Assembly: GCA_002469305.1 (NCBI GenBank)
Contig: DKEY01000177.1
Location: 1,878 to 22,707 of the forward strand
Reading direction: 5' to 3'
Length of the DNA stretch: 20,830 nucleotides
Source of the DNA: Sulfurospirillum sp. UBA6810
GTDB taxonomy: Bacteria; Campylobacterota; Campylobacteria; Campylobacterales; Sulfurospirillaceae
Each line of letters starts with the position of its first letter. The stretch's first letter is position 1. Both the position numbers and the translations under genes were made by a program. Positions 1 to 8,089 of the stretch are shown here, in pieces. The notes below the pieces were generated by a model. That model saw only the letters and a list, made by a program, of their open reading frames with translations. It was not told where the DNA came from and ran no database searches.

Positions 1-984
1 CTTGGTTATGTCATCATAGATGGATTTTCACTTCTTGATGCACTCTACCAAGCTGGTATAACATTTACCACCGTAGGATTTGGTGAAATAGCCCCAATTT
101 CTCCAGCTGGAAGACTCTTTACTATCACTTTAATCATACTAGGATTTGGACTCTTTTCCTTTTCTATCGGTATCTTGGTTGAAGTATTAAACAAAGGTGA
201 ACTTGTCAAAATAATAAAGGAGCGAGAAATGCTATATAGAATCGCTAGACTTAAAAACCATTTTGTTATTTGCCATCACAATGACATAACAATAGAGCTA
301 TCAAAACAATTTAGAGAAAATCATATCCCTTTTGTAGTTGTTTCTCCAAATAAAAACTTAGCTGAAATTGCGCAAACATATAAGTATCCCTACTATGTCC
401 AAGAAGACCCTCACACAGAGATGGCACTTTTAAAATCTTACCTCTCAAGCGCAAAAGGTATCATCACTCTTAGTGAAAATGTAGCTGATAACATTGCACA
501 AATAGCTTCTACAAGATTGTATGAAAAAGAGTTAGAACTCAAAAGACCTTACTATATCATGGCGAGTGCTACAAATGCAAGAGATATAGATAAACTCAAA
601 AAACTTGGAGCGGATGCTGTTATCTCCCCGACTAGGCTGATGGCTGAAAGACTAAGTGCTATGAGTCTGCGACCTGATATGGAAAATATGCTAGAAAAGC
701 TTTTATACAGAAAAGATGCACCTATCGACATGGAAGAGATAACGGTACCTGACCACTCTTGGATGCGATTTAAAAAGCTAAAAGAGGCACATCTAAGAGA
801 TATAACAAATGTTTCTATCGTAGGTATTCGTGATGCAAAAGACAAGTTTATCCCGATGCCAAAAGGAGATACCCTCATAGGAACAGGAAGTAAGCTACTT
901 GTCATTGGTACTGGCGAGAGTATCAGAGCTACAAAAAGAATCATAAGAAAAAAACAAAAACCAGAAGAGTTAAAATATGTTTGA
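1..984 (+). CDS. Potassium channel with C-terminal RCK (TrkA-N/TrkA-C) domains, 5' truncated
   Basis: Inner-membrane ion channel subunit, probably K+ selective, gated by a cytosolic regulatory domain. The reading frame is open from base 1, so the start lies outside the window. The first codons encode a pore helix and the selectivity filter TTVGFGE (bases 67-87), followed by a hydrophobic second transmembrane helix (to about base 180). The cytosolic part begins near base 230. It has an RCK/TrkA-N Rossmann-like domain (FVICHHND at the first strand; the glycine-rich nucleotide loop is degenerate) and ends with a TrkA-C-like segment with KGDTLIGTGSKLLVIG. This is the two-transmembrane MthK/Kch-like layout. 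The TTG at 175 is not the true start because coding sequence continues upstream. Its last 8 bases overlap argJ, so the two are probably cotranscribed. The regulating ligand cannot be told from sequence. Confidence 0.9.
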   Translation, partial: LGYVIIDGFSLLDALYQAGITFTTVGFGEIAPISPAGRLFTITLIILGFGLFSFSIGILVEVLNKGELVKIIKEREMLYRIARLKNHFVICHHNDITIELSKQFRENHIPFVVVSPNKNLAEIAQTYKYPYYVQEDPHTEMALLKSYLSSAKGIITLSENVADNIAQIASTRLYEKELELKRPYYIMASATNARDIDKLKKLGADAVISPTRLMAERLSAMSLRPDMENMLEKLLYRKDAPIDMEEITVPDHSWMRFKKLKEAHLRDITNVSIVGIRDAKDKFIPMPKGDTLIGTGSKLLVIGTGESIRATKRIIRKKQKPEELKYV

Positions 985-2170
985 TATATTCCCTATTAAA
1001 AATGGATTTGATAATGTTGCAGGTTTTTACTGCAATGGCGTAAATGTTGGTATGAAAAAGAGTGAAACTGACGGGGATGTAGCTTTTATCAGAAGTGATG
1101 AGCTATGCGAGGTATCTGCTGTGTTTACAAGAAACAGATTTGCAGCTGCTCCTATAAAGCACTTTTTACGTTATCCAAAAGGTTTTAAAACAAACTTTAT
1201 CCTCATGAACTCCAAAAATGCAAATGCAATGACAGGCGAACAGGGTGTAAAAGATATAGAAACTCTATTTGGCAAACTCAAAGAAAAATTTCCAAGCATC
1301 CAAAACCCTATCATGAGCTCAACCGGTGTCATCGGATATAGAATCAATATAGAAAAAATCGCAACAGCTTTTGACAAGTTTGATTTTAACTCAAAAAACT
1401 CAGATGCAACAGCTCGCTCTATCATGACAACGGATAGCTTTAAAAAAGAGATTTGTTTCAAAGTTGATTTAGAGGATGGAAGTTCTTTTCATATAGCAGC
1501 TATCTGTAAAGGTGCAGGGATGATAAATCCTGCGATGGCAACGATGCTCTGCTTTATCCTCACTGACGCAGCTATCCCGAAAGCTGACATGGATGAGCTT
1601 TTGATACAAAGTATTGACCAGTCTTTCAACTCTATCAGTGTTGATGGAGATACTTCTACAAATGACACTGTACTTTTAATGAGTTCACAAAAAAGTGGCG
1701 TTTATGACAAAGAAGCTTTCAAAGAAGCACTCAATCAAATCACAAAGCACTTAAGCCTTGAAATCCTAAGAGATGGCGAAGGCTCAAATAAAGTAGTAGC
1801 CTTTGAAGTCAAAGGTGCTAGATGCGAAGAAGATGCGATAAAAGCATCAAAAGCACTCAGTAACTCTCTGCTTGTAAAAACAGCTCTCTTTGGAGAAGAT
1901 CCAAACTGGGGACGTATCGCTTCTACTATAGGTGCAAGTGAGATAGAGTGTAGCGAAGAGTTACTTGTCATACACTATGATGATGTTTTAGTCTACTCAA
2001 AAGAGCAACCAAGCCTAGATGCACAGGCTGAGCAAAAAGCAGCGCAAGTGATGAAAAAAGATAGTTTTAAAATCACATGTAACCTCAACATAGGGGATGC
2101 TTCATTTACATCTTATGGCTGTGATTTGAGTTATGAGTATGTCAAGATAAATGCAGATTATAGAACATAG
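977..2170 (+). CDS. argJ: Bifunctional glutamate N-acetyltransferase / ornithine acetyltransferase ArgJ
   Basis: Cytosolic enzyme of arginine biosynthesis. It moves the acetyl group from N-acetylornithine to glutamate, and in the bifunctional form also acetylates glutamate from acetyl-CoA. The 397 residues match the usual family length. The autoproteolysis site is clear: KGAGMINPAMA followed by Thr189 (codon at 1541), where family members cut themselves and use the new N-terminal Thr as nucleophile. Other family landmarks are SSTGVIG near residue 114, EDPNWGR near 307, and the typical C-terminus YVKINADYRT. The ATG at 977 lies inside the end of the channel gene, suggesting translational coupling. 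Whether it also performs the acetyl-CoA reaction depends on argA elsewhere in the genome. Confidence 0.96.
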   Translation: MFDIFPIKNGFDNVAGFYCNGVNVGMKKSETDGDVAFIRSDELCEVSAVFTRNRFAAAPIKHFLRYPKGFKTNFILMNSKNANAMTGEQGVKDIETLFGKLKEKFPSIQNPIMSSTGVIGYRINIEKIATAFDKFDFNSKNSDATARSIMTTDSFKKEICFKVDLEDGSSFHIAAICKGAGMINPAMATMLCFILTDAAIPKADMDELLIQSIDQSFNSISVDGDTSTNDTVLLMSSQKSGVYDKEAFKEALNQITKHLSLEILRDGEGSNKVVAFEVKGARCEEDAIKASKALSNSLLVKTALFGEDPNWGRIASTIGASEIECSEELLVIHYDDVLVYSKEQPSLDAQAEQKAAQVMKKDSFKITCNLNIGDASFTSYGCDLSYEYVKINADYRT

Positions 2171-2230
2171 TTTTCATTTACAAGAACAAAAGTTATTCGA
2201 CAATAAAAAATGTTACAGGAGGATTGAAAT

Positions 2231-2542
2231 TTGTCAACAAACAATCAAACAATCCTCGACTTCTTTTCAAATTTTCCTAATCAACCATTTGAGTTTGTCA
2301 TTGTAACTGATATCAATATCAAAGAACATCCAAACTACTACAAAGCTATCTTTCGACATATCCAAACAAATAGATTTTATTCTCAACTCATAGCTCCTGA
2401 GATGATGAGATACAAATATAAAGTAGGTCATATCTATACAAATGGTGAACATGTTGGACAAAACAGAACTTTACAAAAAAGTGAGTTTACGATAAACGAA
2501 AAAAGATTATTTGGAGTGTTCCTTATAGATAAACCAATTTAA
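2231..2542 (+). CDS. Hypothetical protein, 103 residues, TTG start
   Basis: Not recognised. The start is TTG at 2231, chosen because a perfect Shine-Dalgarno AGGAGGA lies at 2217-2223, seven bases upstream, and no ATG in frame fits. The product is soluble with no signal peptide, membrane segment or cysteine, and is rich in Asn, Tyr, Phe and Lys. It opens with a likely amphipathic helix (TILDFFSNFPNQPFEF), and the rest looks like a small mixed alpha/beta domain. It lies 60 bases after argJ and converges with the exporter gene 19 bases downstream. No obvious intrinsic terminator separates the two convergent genes. The strong ribosome site and intact frame argue that it is real; no function is proposed. 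Confidence 0.7.
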   Translation: MSTNNQTILDFFSNFPNQPFEFVIVTDINIKEHPNYYKAIFRHIQTNRFYSQLIAPEMMRYKYKVGHIYTNGEHVGQNRTLQKSEFTINEKRLFGVFLIDKPI

Positions 2543-2561
2543 AAAGGGAACTTCTCTATAG

Positions 2562-3158
2562 CTATACAATTAACATAATTGCTAGAAAAAGCATTATGCA
2601 CCCAATTATAAATTCCAGTATTTTCCAAGATTTTGGTTTTTTAAATAGTGGCGCTAAAATTCTTGCTCCATACCCGAGAGTAAAGAAGAAGATAAAAGAA
2701 CCGGTCATAGCCCCAAAACCAAATAATGGAGCCATGTCCCCAAATTTTGTTGAAAAAGAACCTAGTAAAAGTACTGTATCAAGGTATACATGGGGATTTA
2801 ACCATGTAAAAGCAATAGTTAAAAGCACAGTTTTAAATAATGATTTAGGAGCTGTTCCTTCTGGATTTAATTGATGCGACATACTATATGCTGAGTAGAA
2901 ACTTTTTAAAGCATAAGCAAATAAAAAAGTAAAACCTCCATAACGAGCCAAGGTTTCTATTGATGGAAATTTTTCCACTAAAAATCCGAATCCTGAAACA
3001 CCTAAAAAAATCAAAACAGCATCGGAAAGTCCACAAATAAAACATATAATGAATATGTGTTCTTTTTTTATACCTTGTTTTAAAACAAAAGCATTCTGCG
3101 CTCCGATTGAAAGTATAAGTGAAATAGTGAGACTAAAGCCTGATAAAAATGCATGCAT
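2562..3158 (-). CDS. LysE/ArgO-family amino-acid exporter
   Basis: Inner-membrane exporter, 198 residues, of the LysE superfamily that excretes basic or other amino acids (ArgO exports arginine, LysE exports lysine and arginine). The N-terminus carries the family signature LSIGAQNAFVLKQGI (about residues 16-30), very close to ArgO/LysE. About six hydrophobic helices follow, with the conserved TWLNPHVYLDTVLLLG segment near residues 117-132. The ATG at 3158 is preceded by AGGGA. It sits 24 bases after the response-regulator stop on the same strand, so it is probably the last gene of the nrfHA/two-component operon. That suggests amino-acid efflux controlled together with the sensor. The exact substrate cannot be read from sequence; family assignment is firm. 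Confidence 0.92.
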   Translation of the reverse strand: MHAFLSGFSLTISLILSIGAQNAFVLKQGIKKEHIFIICFICGLSDAVLIFLGVSGFGFLVEKFPSIETLARYGGFTFLFAYALKSFYSAYSMSHQLNPEGTAPKSLFKTVLLTIAFTWLNPHVYLDTVLLLGSFSTKFGDMAPLFGFGAMTGSFIFFFTLGYGARILAPLFKKPKSWKILEFIIGCIMLFLAIMLIV

Positions 3159-3182
3159 ATATATTTTTCCCTTTTTTTAAAT

Positions 3183-3875
3183 TTATAGTTGTGGAACAAG
3201 TTTATATCCATAGCCTTGGATATTTTCGATTAATTCATAATATAATTTGGCTCTGAGCTTATTAACATACATTCTAATAGTATCTGGTGTTGCTTGTTTT
3301 TCATACCAAACATTTTTTTCTATGCTGTTAAAAGTAATAACTTGCCCAATATTTTTTATGAATATGTATAAAAGATGAGATTCTGTCTTTGTAAGATGAA
3401 TTTCATCATCAAGATAGAAAAGCTTATTAGTTTTCAGATTATATTTGTATCCTCTTCCTAAATCAAAATATTTTGATTCTGTGTATATTTTACTGATAGA
3501 CATAAGTAAAGTGTTATACAGTTGCTCTAATTGAAAAGGCTTGTGTAAAAATGCAAATGCTCCTATATCTATTGCAGAGTAAATATTTTGTTCCGTATCA
3601 TGTGCAGTTAAAAAGACAATTACAATATCTTGATCGTTTTGTCGAATGTTTTGGGCTACCTTGATTCCTGATTTTTTAGGAAGATTAATATCTGTAATTA
3701 TCAAATTAAAGATATTCTGATAGTAATAATCCAAACCTTCTTCGCCATCTTTCGCTAATTGTACAGAATTACAATAAGGTTCAAGAGCTTCGAGAATAGT
3801 ACGCCCTAAAAACTGATCATCTTCAAGAATAAGAACATCTAAATGCTTTAGAAGTTTCAATGCTTTTTTATCCAT
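3183..3875 (-). CDS. OmpR/PhoB-family response regulator
   Basis: Cytosolic DNA-binding response regulator, 230 residues, the likely partner of the kinase encoded 5 bases upstream. Receiver domain, residues about 12-125: acidic pocket E18-D19-D20, phosphoacceptor D62 (LIITDINLP), switch T90 and invariant K112 (FLHKPF). The C-terminal winged helix, about residues 140-228, has the OmpR-family pattern TKTESHLLYIFIKN, TIRMYVNKLRAKL and a closing IQGYGYKL wing. ATG at 3875 is preceded by AAGGA inside the end of the kinase gene, so the pair is probably translationally coupled. OmpR-type regulators bind tandem direct repeats; a perfect tandem 11-mer lies upstream of nrfH in this operon (8167-8188) and is a candidate target. 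Signal and regulon are inferred from context only. Confidence 0.95.
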   Translation of the reverse strand: MDKKALKLLKHLDVLILEDDQFLGRTILEALEPYCNSVQLAKDGEEGLDYYYQNIFNLIITDINLPKKSGIKVAQNIRQNDQDIVIVFLTAHDTEQNIYSAIDIGAFAFLHKPFQLEQLYNTLLMSISKIYTESKYFDLGRGYKYNLKTNKLFYLDDEIHLTKTESHLLYIFIKNIGQVITFNSIEKNVWYEKQATPDTIRMYVNKLRAKLYYELIENIQGYGYKLVPQL

Positions 3876-3880
3876 AGCTA

Positions 3881-5896
3881 TTAATCCTTCTTTATTCTGA
3901 TCTCAAAAATAGTAGGGTTCGATGTCGAGACTACAACAATAGTTCCATTTAGCTTATTTTCTGCTAGAAGTCTGCATAAATATAGTCCATTACCTGTCCC
4001 TTTATCTCCTTTTGTTGTTTGCATCTCTTGAAACAGTTTGTCGATAAAATTTTTTGATATTCCTATTCCATTATCTTGTACTGTTATGCAATAGAAGCCG
4101 TTGTCCTGCTCTAATAAGATTTTGATATAAGAGTTATCTTGAGTACTTTTTTCGCAAATAGCATCTTTTGCATTTGAAATTAAGTTAATAACAATCTGCT
4201 TTATATAATTTGGGTAGGAAATAAGAGAATAATCTACATTTTTTTGATATTCAAGAAGTAGCTCTATATTGTTAATTTGTGAAATTGGTTTCATAATTAG
4301 CATAACCTCTTGCAAAACATGATCCAAATGGATATTTTCACGTTTATTTTGAGGTTGATAAAATGCTTTAAACGAATGCATTGTTTGCTCTAAAAACTGA
4401 ATGATATGTATAATTTCTTTGGTTTTTTTATAAACAAAAACATTCTTTTCTTCTTGATCTTGAAGATTCATTTTTATCATACCTGCAAGAATAAGCATTG
4501 CAGAAATAGGTTGTCTCCATTGATGAGTAATAGCAACTAACATTTCTCCCATTGCAGCTATTTTGCTATGTTGTAGCATTATCTGCTCATTTGTTTTATT
4601 TTGCTGCTCCAAAATATATTCATGAGAAACATCATTTATCGTTACAATACAACCCTCTATCCTAGACGACTCAACAATTAACGGTGTATATTGTATAACC
4701 AAGCATTTTGAAACAGATGGAAGAATGAGTTTATCAATTTTTATGCTTTGAGAAACTTCCATTACTTCTTTGAGACTTTTAAGTATCTTATTATAAAGAA
4801 TACTTTGCTCTTCTGTTTTAAAATTTTTATCTGAAGTATCATTGATTTTCTTCCCATTATCCAAAGGTACAAATTCCTGAAAGAGATAATTTAAAAATAG
4901 AGCTTTATAGTTTAAATCAATAATGGCAACAGCTTGGCTTGTACTATGAGCAAAACAATCTAATAATCGCTTATAAGAGGAGTATTTTCTTGTTACAAAC
5001 AGAAAGAAATAAAAACCAACGATTCCAAAAACTGCAAAAATAATAGCCACAAAAATATTTTTTAAAAATTTTTGATTTAACTCTTTAAAAATTTGATTTT
5101 CATTTAAAGTCATAGCAAAAATCCAATCACTATTTTCTAATGGTTCATAAAACAATATATATTGTTGATTACCAAATTTATAAGATTGTAATTGTGAGCT
5201 ATGTTTTTTTTGAAGAATAGTTGCAATTGCGGGTATACACTCTTTGCATATAGTAAGGTTAGAACCGTAAGGGCTTATTATAATATTTCCTAGTTTATCT
5301 ATCAAGAATGCAAAGCCTTGTAGCGTTTTGTTTATTTTAAGAATTTCTTGTTGGATGGTATCCAATTTTAAATCAGCGGATAAAACTGCTTTAAAATTTA
5401 TTTCATGATTTTCAAATGATGACACAATTGAAAGAACTTTTTTATCAGCAAATGCGTCTTGATAGGGCAAAGTAACAACAGTATCTTTACTCTCCATAGC
5501 CACTTTATACCAATCCCTTTGTGTTGCTACATAACCATTTGGAATTTTTTCATCTGTACTTAAAATAAATACATCATTGTCGTATCCAATATAAACACTA
5601 TCAAAATCTCCTATAGTACTTGCATTTTGGATGATAGTTCTAATTTCTTTATAATCTTTAATAGGGCGTAAATCTTTTAAAGATTTTACTGTAGAAGAAA
5701 TAATCTTCTTTTTAAAAGATATCCATTCGTCAAGTCTTTGTTTATAAAATTTAACCATGCTTATTTGATTTGTTTGTGTAAGTTTTTCCATCATTCTTTT
5801 ATTAGAGTCATAGTTAATATATATGAGAAGTAAATAAAAAAACAGTATTACGCCTATTATTGCCGTTATGACATAAACTTTCTTTTTTTCTATCAT
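3881..5896 (-). CDS. Membrane sensor histidine kinase with periplasmic dCache domain and PAS-like linker
   Basis: Inner-membrane sensor kinase, 671 residues from the ATG at 5896. An in-frame TTG at 5929 adds 11 residues and has a better Shine-Dalgarno, but that site is buried in a hairpin. Layout: TM helix about 8-27; periplasmic dCache_1-type domain about 30-275; TM helix about 280-302; PAS-like region about 310-430; dimerisation helix with phosphoacceptor H458 (THQWRQPIS); ATPase domain with N-box NLISNAKDA (about 571-579), G1 DNGIGI (608-613) and G2 GTGNGL (633-638). The distal sensor pocket has Y122, R127, W129, Y130, Y145, D147 and D175. This closely matches the residue pattern I recall for amino-acid-binding dCache domains such as PctA, so the ligand may be an amino acid. 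It sits between nrfA and the regulator gene on one strand. Confidence 0.93.
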   Translation of the reverse strand: MIEKKKVYVITAIIGVILFFYLLLIYINYDSNKRMMEKLTQTNQISMVKFYKQRLDEWISFKKKIISSTVKSLKDLRPIKDYKEIRTIIQNASTIGDFDSVYIGYDNDVFILSTDEKIPNGYVATQRDWYKVAMESKDTVVTLPYQDAFADKKVLSIVSSFENHEINFKAVLSADLKLDTIQQEILKINKTLQGFAFLIDKLGNIIISPYGSNLTICKECIPAIATILQKKHSSQLQSYKFGNQQYILFYEPLENSDWIFAMTLNENQIFKELNQKFLKNIFVAIIFAVFGIVGFYFFLFVTRKYSSYKRLLDCFAHSTSQAVAIIDLNYKALFLNYLFQEFVPLDNGKKINDTSDKNFKTEEQSILYNKILKSLKEVMEVSQSIKIDKLILPSVSKCLVIQYTPLIVESSRIEGCIVTINDVSHEYILEQQNKTNEQIMLQHSKIAAMGEMLVAITHQWRQPISAMLILAGMIKMNLQDQEEKNVFVYKKTKEIIHIIQFLEQTMHSFKAFYQPQNKRENIHLDHVLQEVMLIMKPISQINNIELLLEYQKNVDYSLISYPNYIKQIVINLISNAKDAICEKSTQDNSYIKILLEQDNGFYCITVQDNGIGISKNFIDKLFQEMQTTKGDKGTGNGLYLCRLLAENKLNGTIVVVSTSNPTIFEIRIKKD

Positions 5897-5916
5897 TGCT
5901 TTTCTTCTTGTCTTGA

Positions 5917-5950
5917 GATAAAGAGGCAAAGGAATCCTTTCCTCTTTATC
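5917..5950 (-). promoter_or_regulatory. Intercistronic hairpin between nrfA and the kinase gene
   Basis: On the plus strand GATAAAGAGG (5917-5926) pairs perfectly with CCTCTTTATC (5941-5950). Inside, AAAGG (5928-5932) pairs with CCTTT (5936-5940) around loop AAT, with only C5927 unpaired. In the minus-strand transcript it begins 10 bases after the nrfA stop. It buries the AAAGGA ribosome site (5940-5935) and the TTG (5929) of the longer kinase frame. No U-run follows on either strand, so it is not a standard intrinsic terminator. It more likely protects the nrfHA message 3' end or reduces expression of the downstream regulatory genes. Confidence 0.7.
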
Positions 5951-5960
5951 ATCTTATCGT

Positions 5961-7505
5961 TTATTTACACATATGGTCAAACCACGTGAAGACATCATCT
6001 TTTTTCTCTACATCTTCACTGATAGTGCCATTCTTTTTTGCTTCTTCTATCCATTTTTTACCCGTAGTTTTAATCCATTCACATTTTTCTTTGATTAACT
6101 GTTCTCTCTCAGGTATATTCATGTATTTGAAGACTTCTTCTCTGGTTTTAAAGTCTGGAGCAACGTAATTTTTTACACCATGATTTGCCAGAATTTTTAC
6201 AAGTTCAATTCTAGCCTGTTGTGCATATTCATTTGCATCAGCAAAAATACGTAATGTTTCATCAGTTGCATGAAAATATGCGCCATAACTAGAGTCAACA
6301 TATGTCCATCTCCATTGAGCTTTTCTTATAAGCTGTAAAATAGGTTCCATCTCTTTTTCAGTAGCACCTACTTCCCATGCTTTTGCAGCTTCCAAATGCG
6401 CTTTTGAAAGATTTTCTAGACCAGTATTACTTAGTTTCGTTACTCTCTCCTTTTTATCTTTTAAAATGCTTGTTAACTCTTTTTCCTTTCCTTTATGACA
6501 TGTAAGACATGTTTTGTCCATCATTTTTAAAGGACTGCCTATATTATGGTGTGAAAATTTAACACCACCTTCTTGGGTATATGGTAAGTGACAGTCTGCA
6601 CAAGCTACACCATTTTTGGCATGTGTACCTTTTTGAAATAATTCATAATCAGGATGCTCAGCCAAAATTGTAGGTGCTTTAGAAAAGATATTTTCAATAT
6701 GTACTGCTGGTTTTCCATCAGGAAAGTTTTTAGGATCATCATAATAAGCTTCAGTTTCTTCAACGGAAAGTCCTTTTGCCCAAGGTAAAGTAATAGTTCT
6801 CGCAAGATGTTTTTTACCTTCTTTATCTGTCCATTCTTCCTTAGTCGTGTAAGATAAAACATGGCATTGTGCACAAACTAAAGATCGTTTTTGTTGATGA
6901 GTAGAATGTTCAAAATCAGTTAATCCTGCAGATACTAATGCTTTGTTTAGATAATCTCTTTTAACACTAAGCTCTGCTGTTTTAGGGTCATGGCAATCTT
7001 GGCAACCAATAGGATTTTGTGCTTCATGAGCATAATGCGACATTGGTTTAGAATAGAATTCCATTTTGCCATCTCTCTGCATTAACCTTAAAGTATCTCC
7101 TGAATGACAAGATAAACATCTTGCTGGTGGCCATTCTTCTAAATCTTCAGGATTAAAAGGTGTTCCAGTAATGATATTAAACATCAAATCGATATTTGAA
7201 TACCAGTGTCCTCTTCCATGACCTAACCATGCACCAGTTGGATCTTCTCCTGCCCTTAGAACCGCCAACTTTGGTTTAACATCTAACATGTCAACATAAT
7301 CTTTTTTTTCACTTGTCATTTTCCATGTTTCATATTGCTTTGGATAAAATGGTTTCCAATCAGAACTTTTGGCTGCTTCTTCAGGTACACCACGTGGTTG
7401 ATTGAGTGCTTGCTTTTCTTCTACTTTCCCTTGCACATCATGAAGTAGTATGCCAAGCGCAAAAACTGATACTATAATCAATACAAAAACTATATATTTT
7501 TTCAT
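5961..7505 (-). CDS. nrfA: Ammonia-forming cytochrome c nitrite reductase NrfA, CXXCH-type first haem
   Basis: Periplasmic pentahaem enzyme reducing nitrite to ammonium with six electrons, fed by NrfH. It has 514 residues with an N-terminal hydrophobic signal/anchor (about 4-22). Five haem motifs: C130-C133-H134, C168-C171-H172, C211-C214-H215, C302-C305-H306, C333-C336-H337. Haem 1 is CLSCH, where most NrfA have CXXCK with an active-site lysine; a histidine variant is known in some Campylobacter. Catalytic Arg (R98 in GRGHWYS) and His (H284 in LAEHP) are kept. After haem 3 the usual HVEYY is HVLSY, so the active-site Tyr and calcium-ligand Glu positions read Ser218 and Leu217. The usual KAQH is LAEH. 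An insertion follows residue 220. The ATG is preceded by AAGGAGG. Identity as NrfA is supported by the HAQWRW-like AQWRWTYVDSSYG region and by adjacent nrfH. Confidence 0.95.
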   Translation of the reverse strand: MKKYIVFVLIIVSVFALGILLHDVQGKVEEKQALNQPRGVPEEAAKSSDWKPFYPKQYETWKMTSEKKDYVDMLDVKPKLAVLRAGEDPTGAWLGHGRGHWYSNIDLMFNIITGTPFNPEDLEEWPPARCLSCHSGDTLRLMQRDGKMEFYSKPMSHYAHEAQNPIGCQDCHDPKTAELSVKRDYLNKALVSAGLTDFEHSTHQQKRSLVCAQCHVLSYTTKEEWTDKEGKKHLARTITLPWAKGLSVEETEAYYDDPKNFPDGKPAVHIENIFSKAPTILAEHPDYELFQKGTHAKNGVACADCHLPYTQEGGVKFSHHNIGSPLKMMDKTCLTCHKGKEKELTSILKDKKERVTKLSNTGLENLSKAHLEAAKAWEVGATEKEMEPILQLIRKAQWRWTYVDSSYGAYFHATDETLRIFADANEYAQQARIELVKILANHGVKNYVAPDFKTREEVFKYMNIPEREQLIKEKCEWIKTTGKKWIEEAKKNGTISEDVEKKDDVFTWFDHMCK

Positions 7506-7514
7506 AAATCCTCC

Positions 7515-8042
7515 TTATTTTAAAATTTCTTTTACACCTAAGTTATTTGGTGCAGAACTTAAACCTCGAACTCTACCATGAGGCACATCCCTATGACATC
7601 TCCAACAATATTCTTTTTTTGTATCTTCATTGCTGTGATTTATATCAGCATTATTAACAATTGTAGATGATTGCCGTGGATGGCATGAAATACAATTTTG
7701 CTGTACTCTTCTTGCTCCATCCTCTGAGATTTTAATAGAATCTGTATATTGATGAAATGTAAAAGCAATACTATGGTGTAAACCATCCTTTGCTTTTGCA
7801 ATATATTTATCAATAAAATTATCACTGGGTAAATGACAATCAACGCATTGAGCATCTCTAGCATGAGAACTATGTTGCCATGTTGCATACTGAGTATTCA
7901 TGACATGACAATTTATACATGCTTTAGAATCATGCGAAAGATATGATATTGCTTTTGCATCATGGATAAGCCAGATAACTAATACAAACCCAATACACAA
8001 TGCACAAATTGTAGCAATTTTTATAATTTTCGATAAATCCAC
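7515..8042 (-). CDS. nrfH: NrfH, membrane tetrahaem quinol dehydrogenase subunit
   Basis: Small NapC/NirT-family cytochrome that takes electrons from menaquinol in the inner membrane and passes them to NrfA. It has 175 residues, an N-terminal membrane anchor (about 7-26) and four CXXCH haem motifs: C42-C45-H46, C66-C69-H70, C117-C120-H121 and C146-C149-H150. The first motif reads CINCHVM, so M48 is placed as the unusual haem-1 Met ligand of NrfH. The start is GTG at 8042, chosen because AAGGAGG lies at 8053-8047 and the anchor begins immediately. It is nine bases upstream of nrfA, which has a near-identical ribosome site. It is the first gene of the minus-strand operon. No cytochrome-c assembly or dedicated haem lyase gene is nearby, which fits the all-CXXCH haem set. 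Confidence 0.96.
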   Translation of the reverse strand: MDLSKIIKIATICALCIGFVLVIWLIHDAKAISYLSHDSKACINCHVMNTQYATWQHSSHARDAQCVDCHLPSDNFIDKYIAKAKDGLHHSIAFTFHQYTDSIKISEDGARRVQQNCISCHPRQSSTIVNNADINHSNEDTKKEYCWRCHRDVPHGRVRGLSSAPNNLGVKEILK

Positions 8043-8089
8043 AATTCCTCCTTATTTTAGTTGTAGACATTAAGAACCAAAACACAAAT

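Noticed and set aside
2543..2581. Bidirectional terminator between the convergent genes (TATAGCTATA, CAATTA-ACA-TAATTG)
   Set aside because: Stems are short and AT-only, partly inside the exporter gene, and not followed by a clear U-run.
6605..6874. Second minus-strand frame inside nrfA, and a similar one inside nrfH (7640-7888)
   Set aside because: Both are out-of-frame shadows of haem proteins; the CXXCH motifs lie in the main frames.
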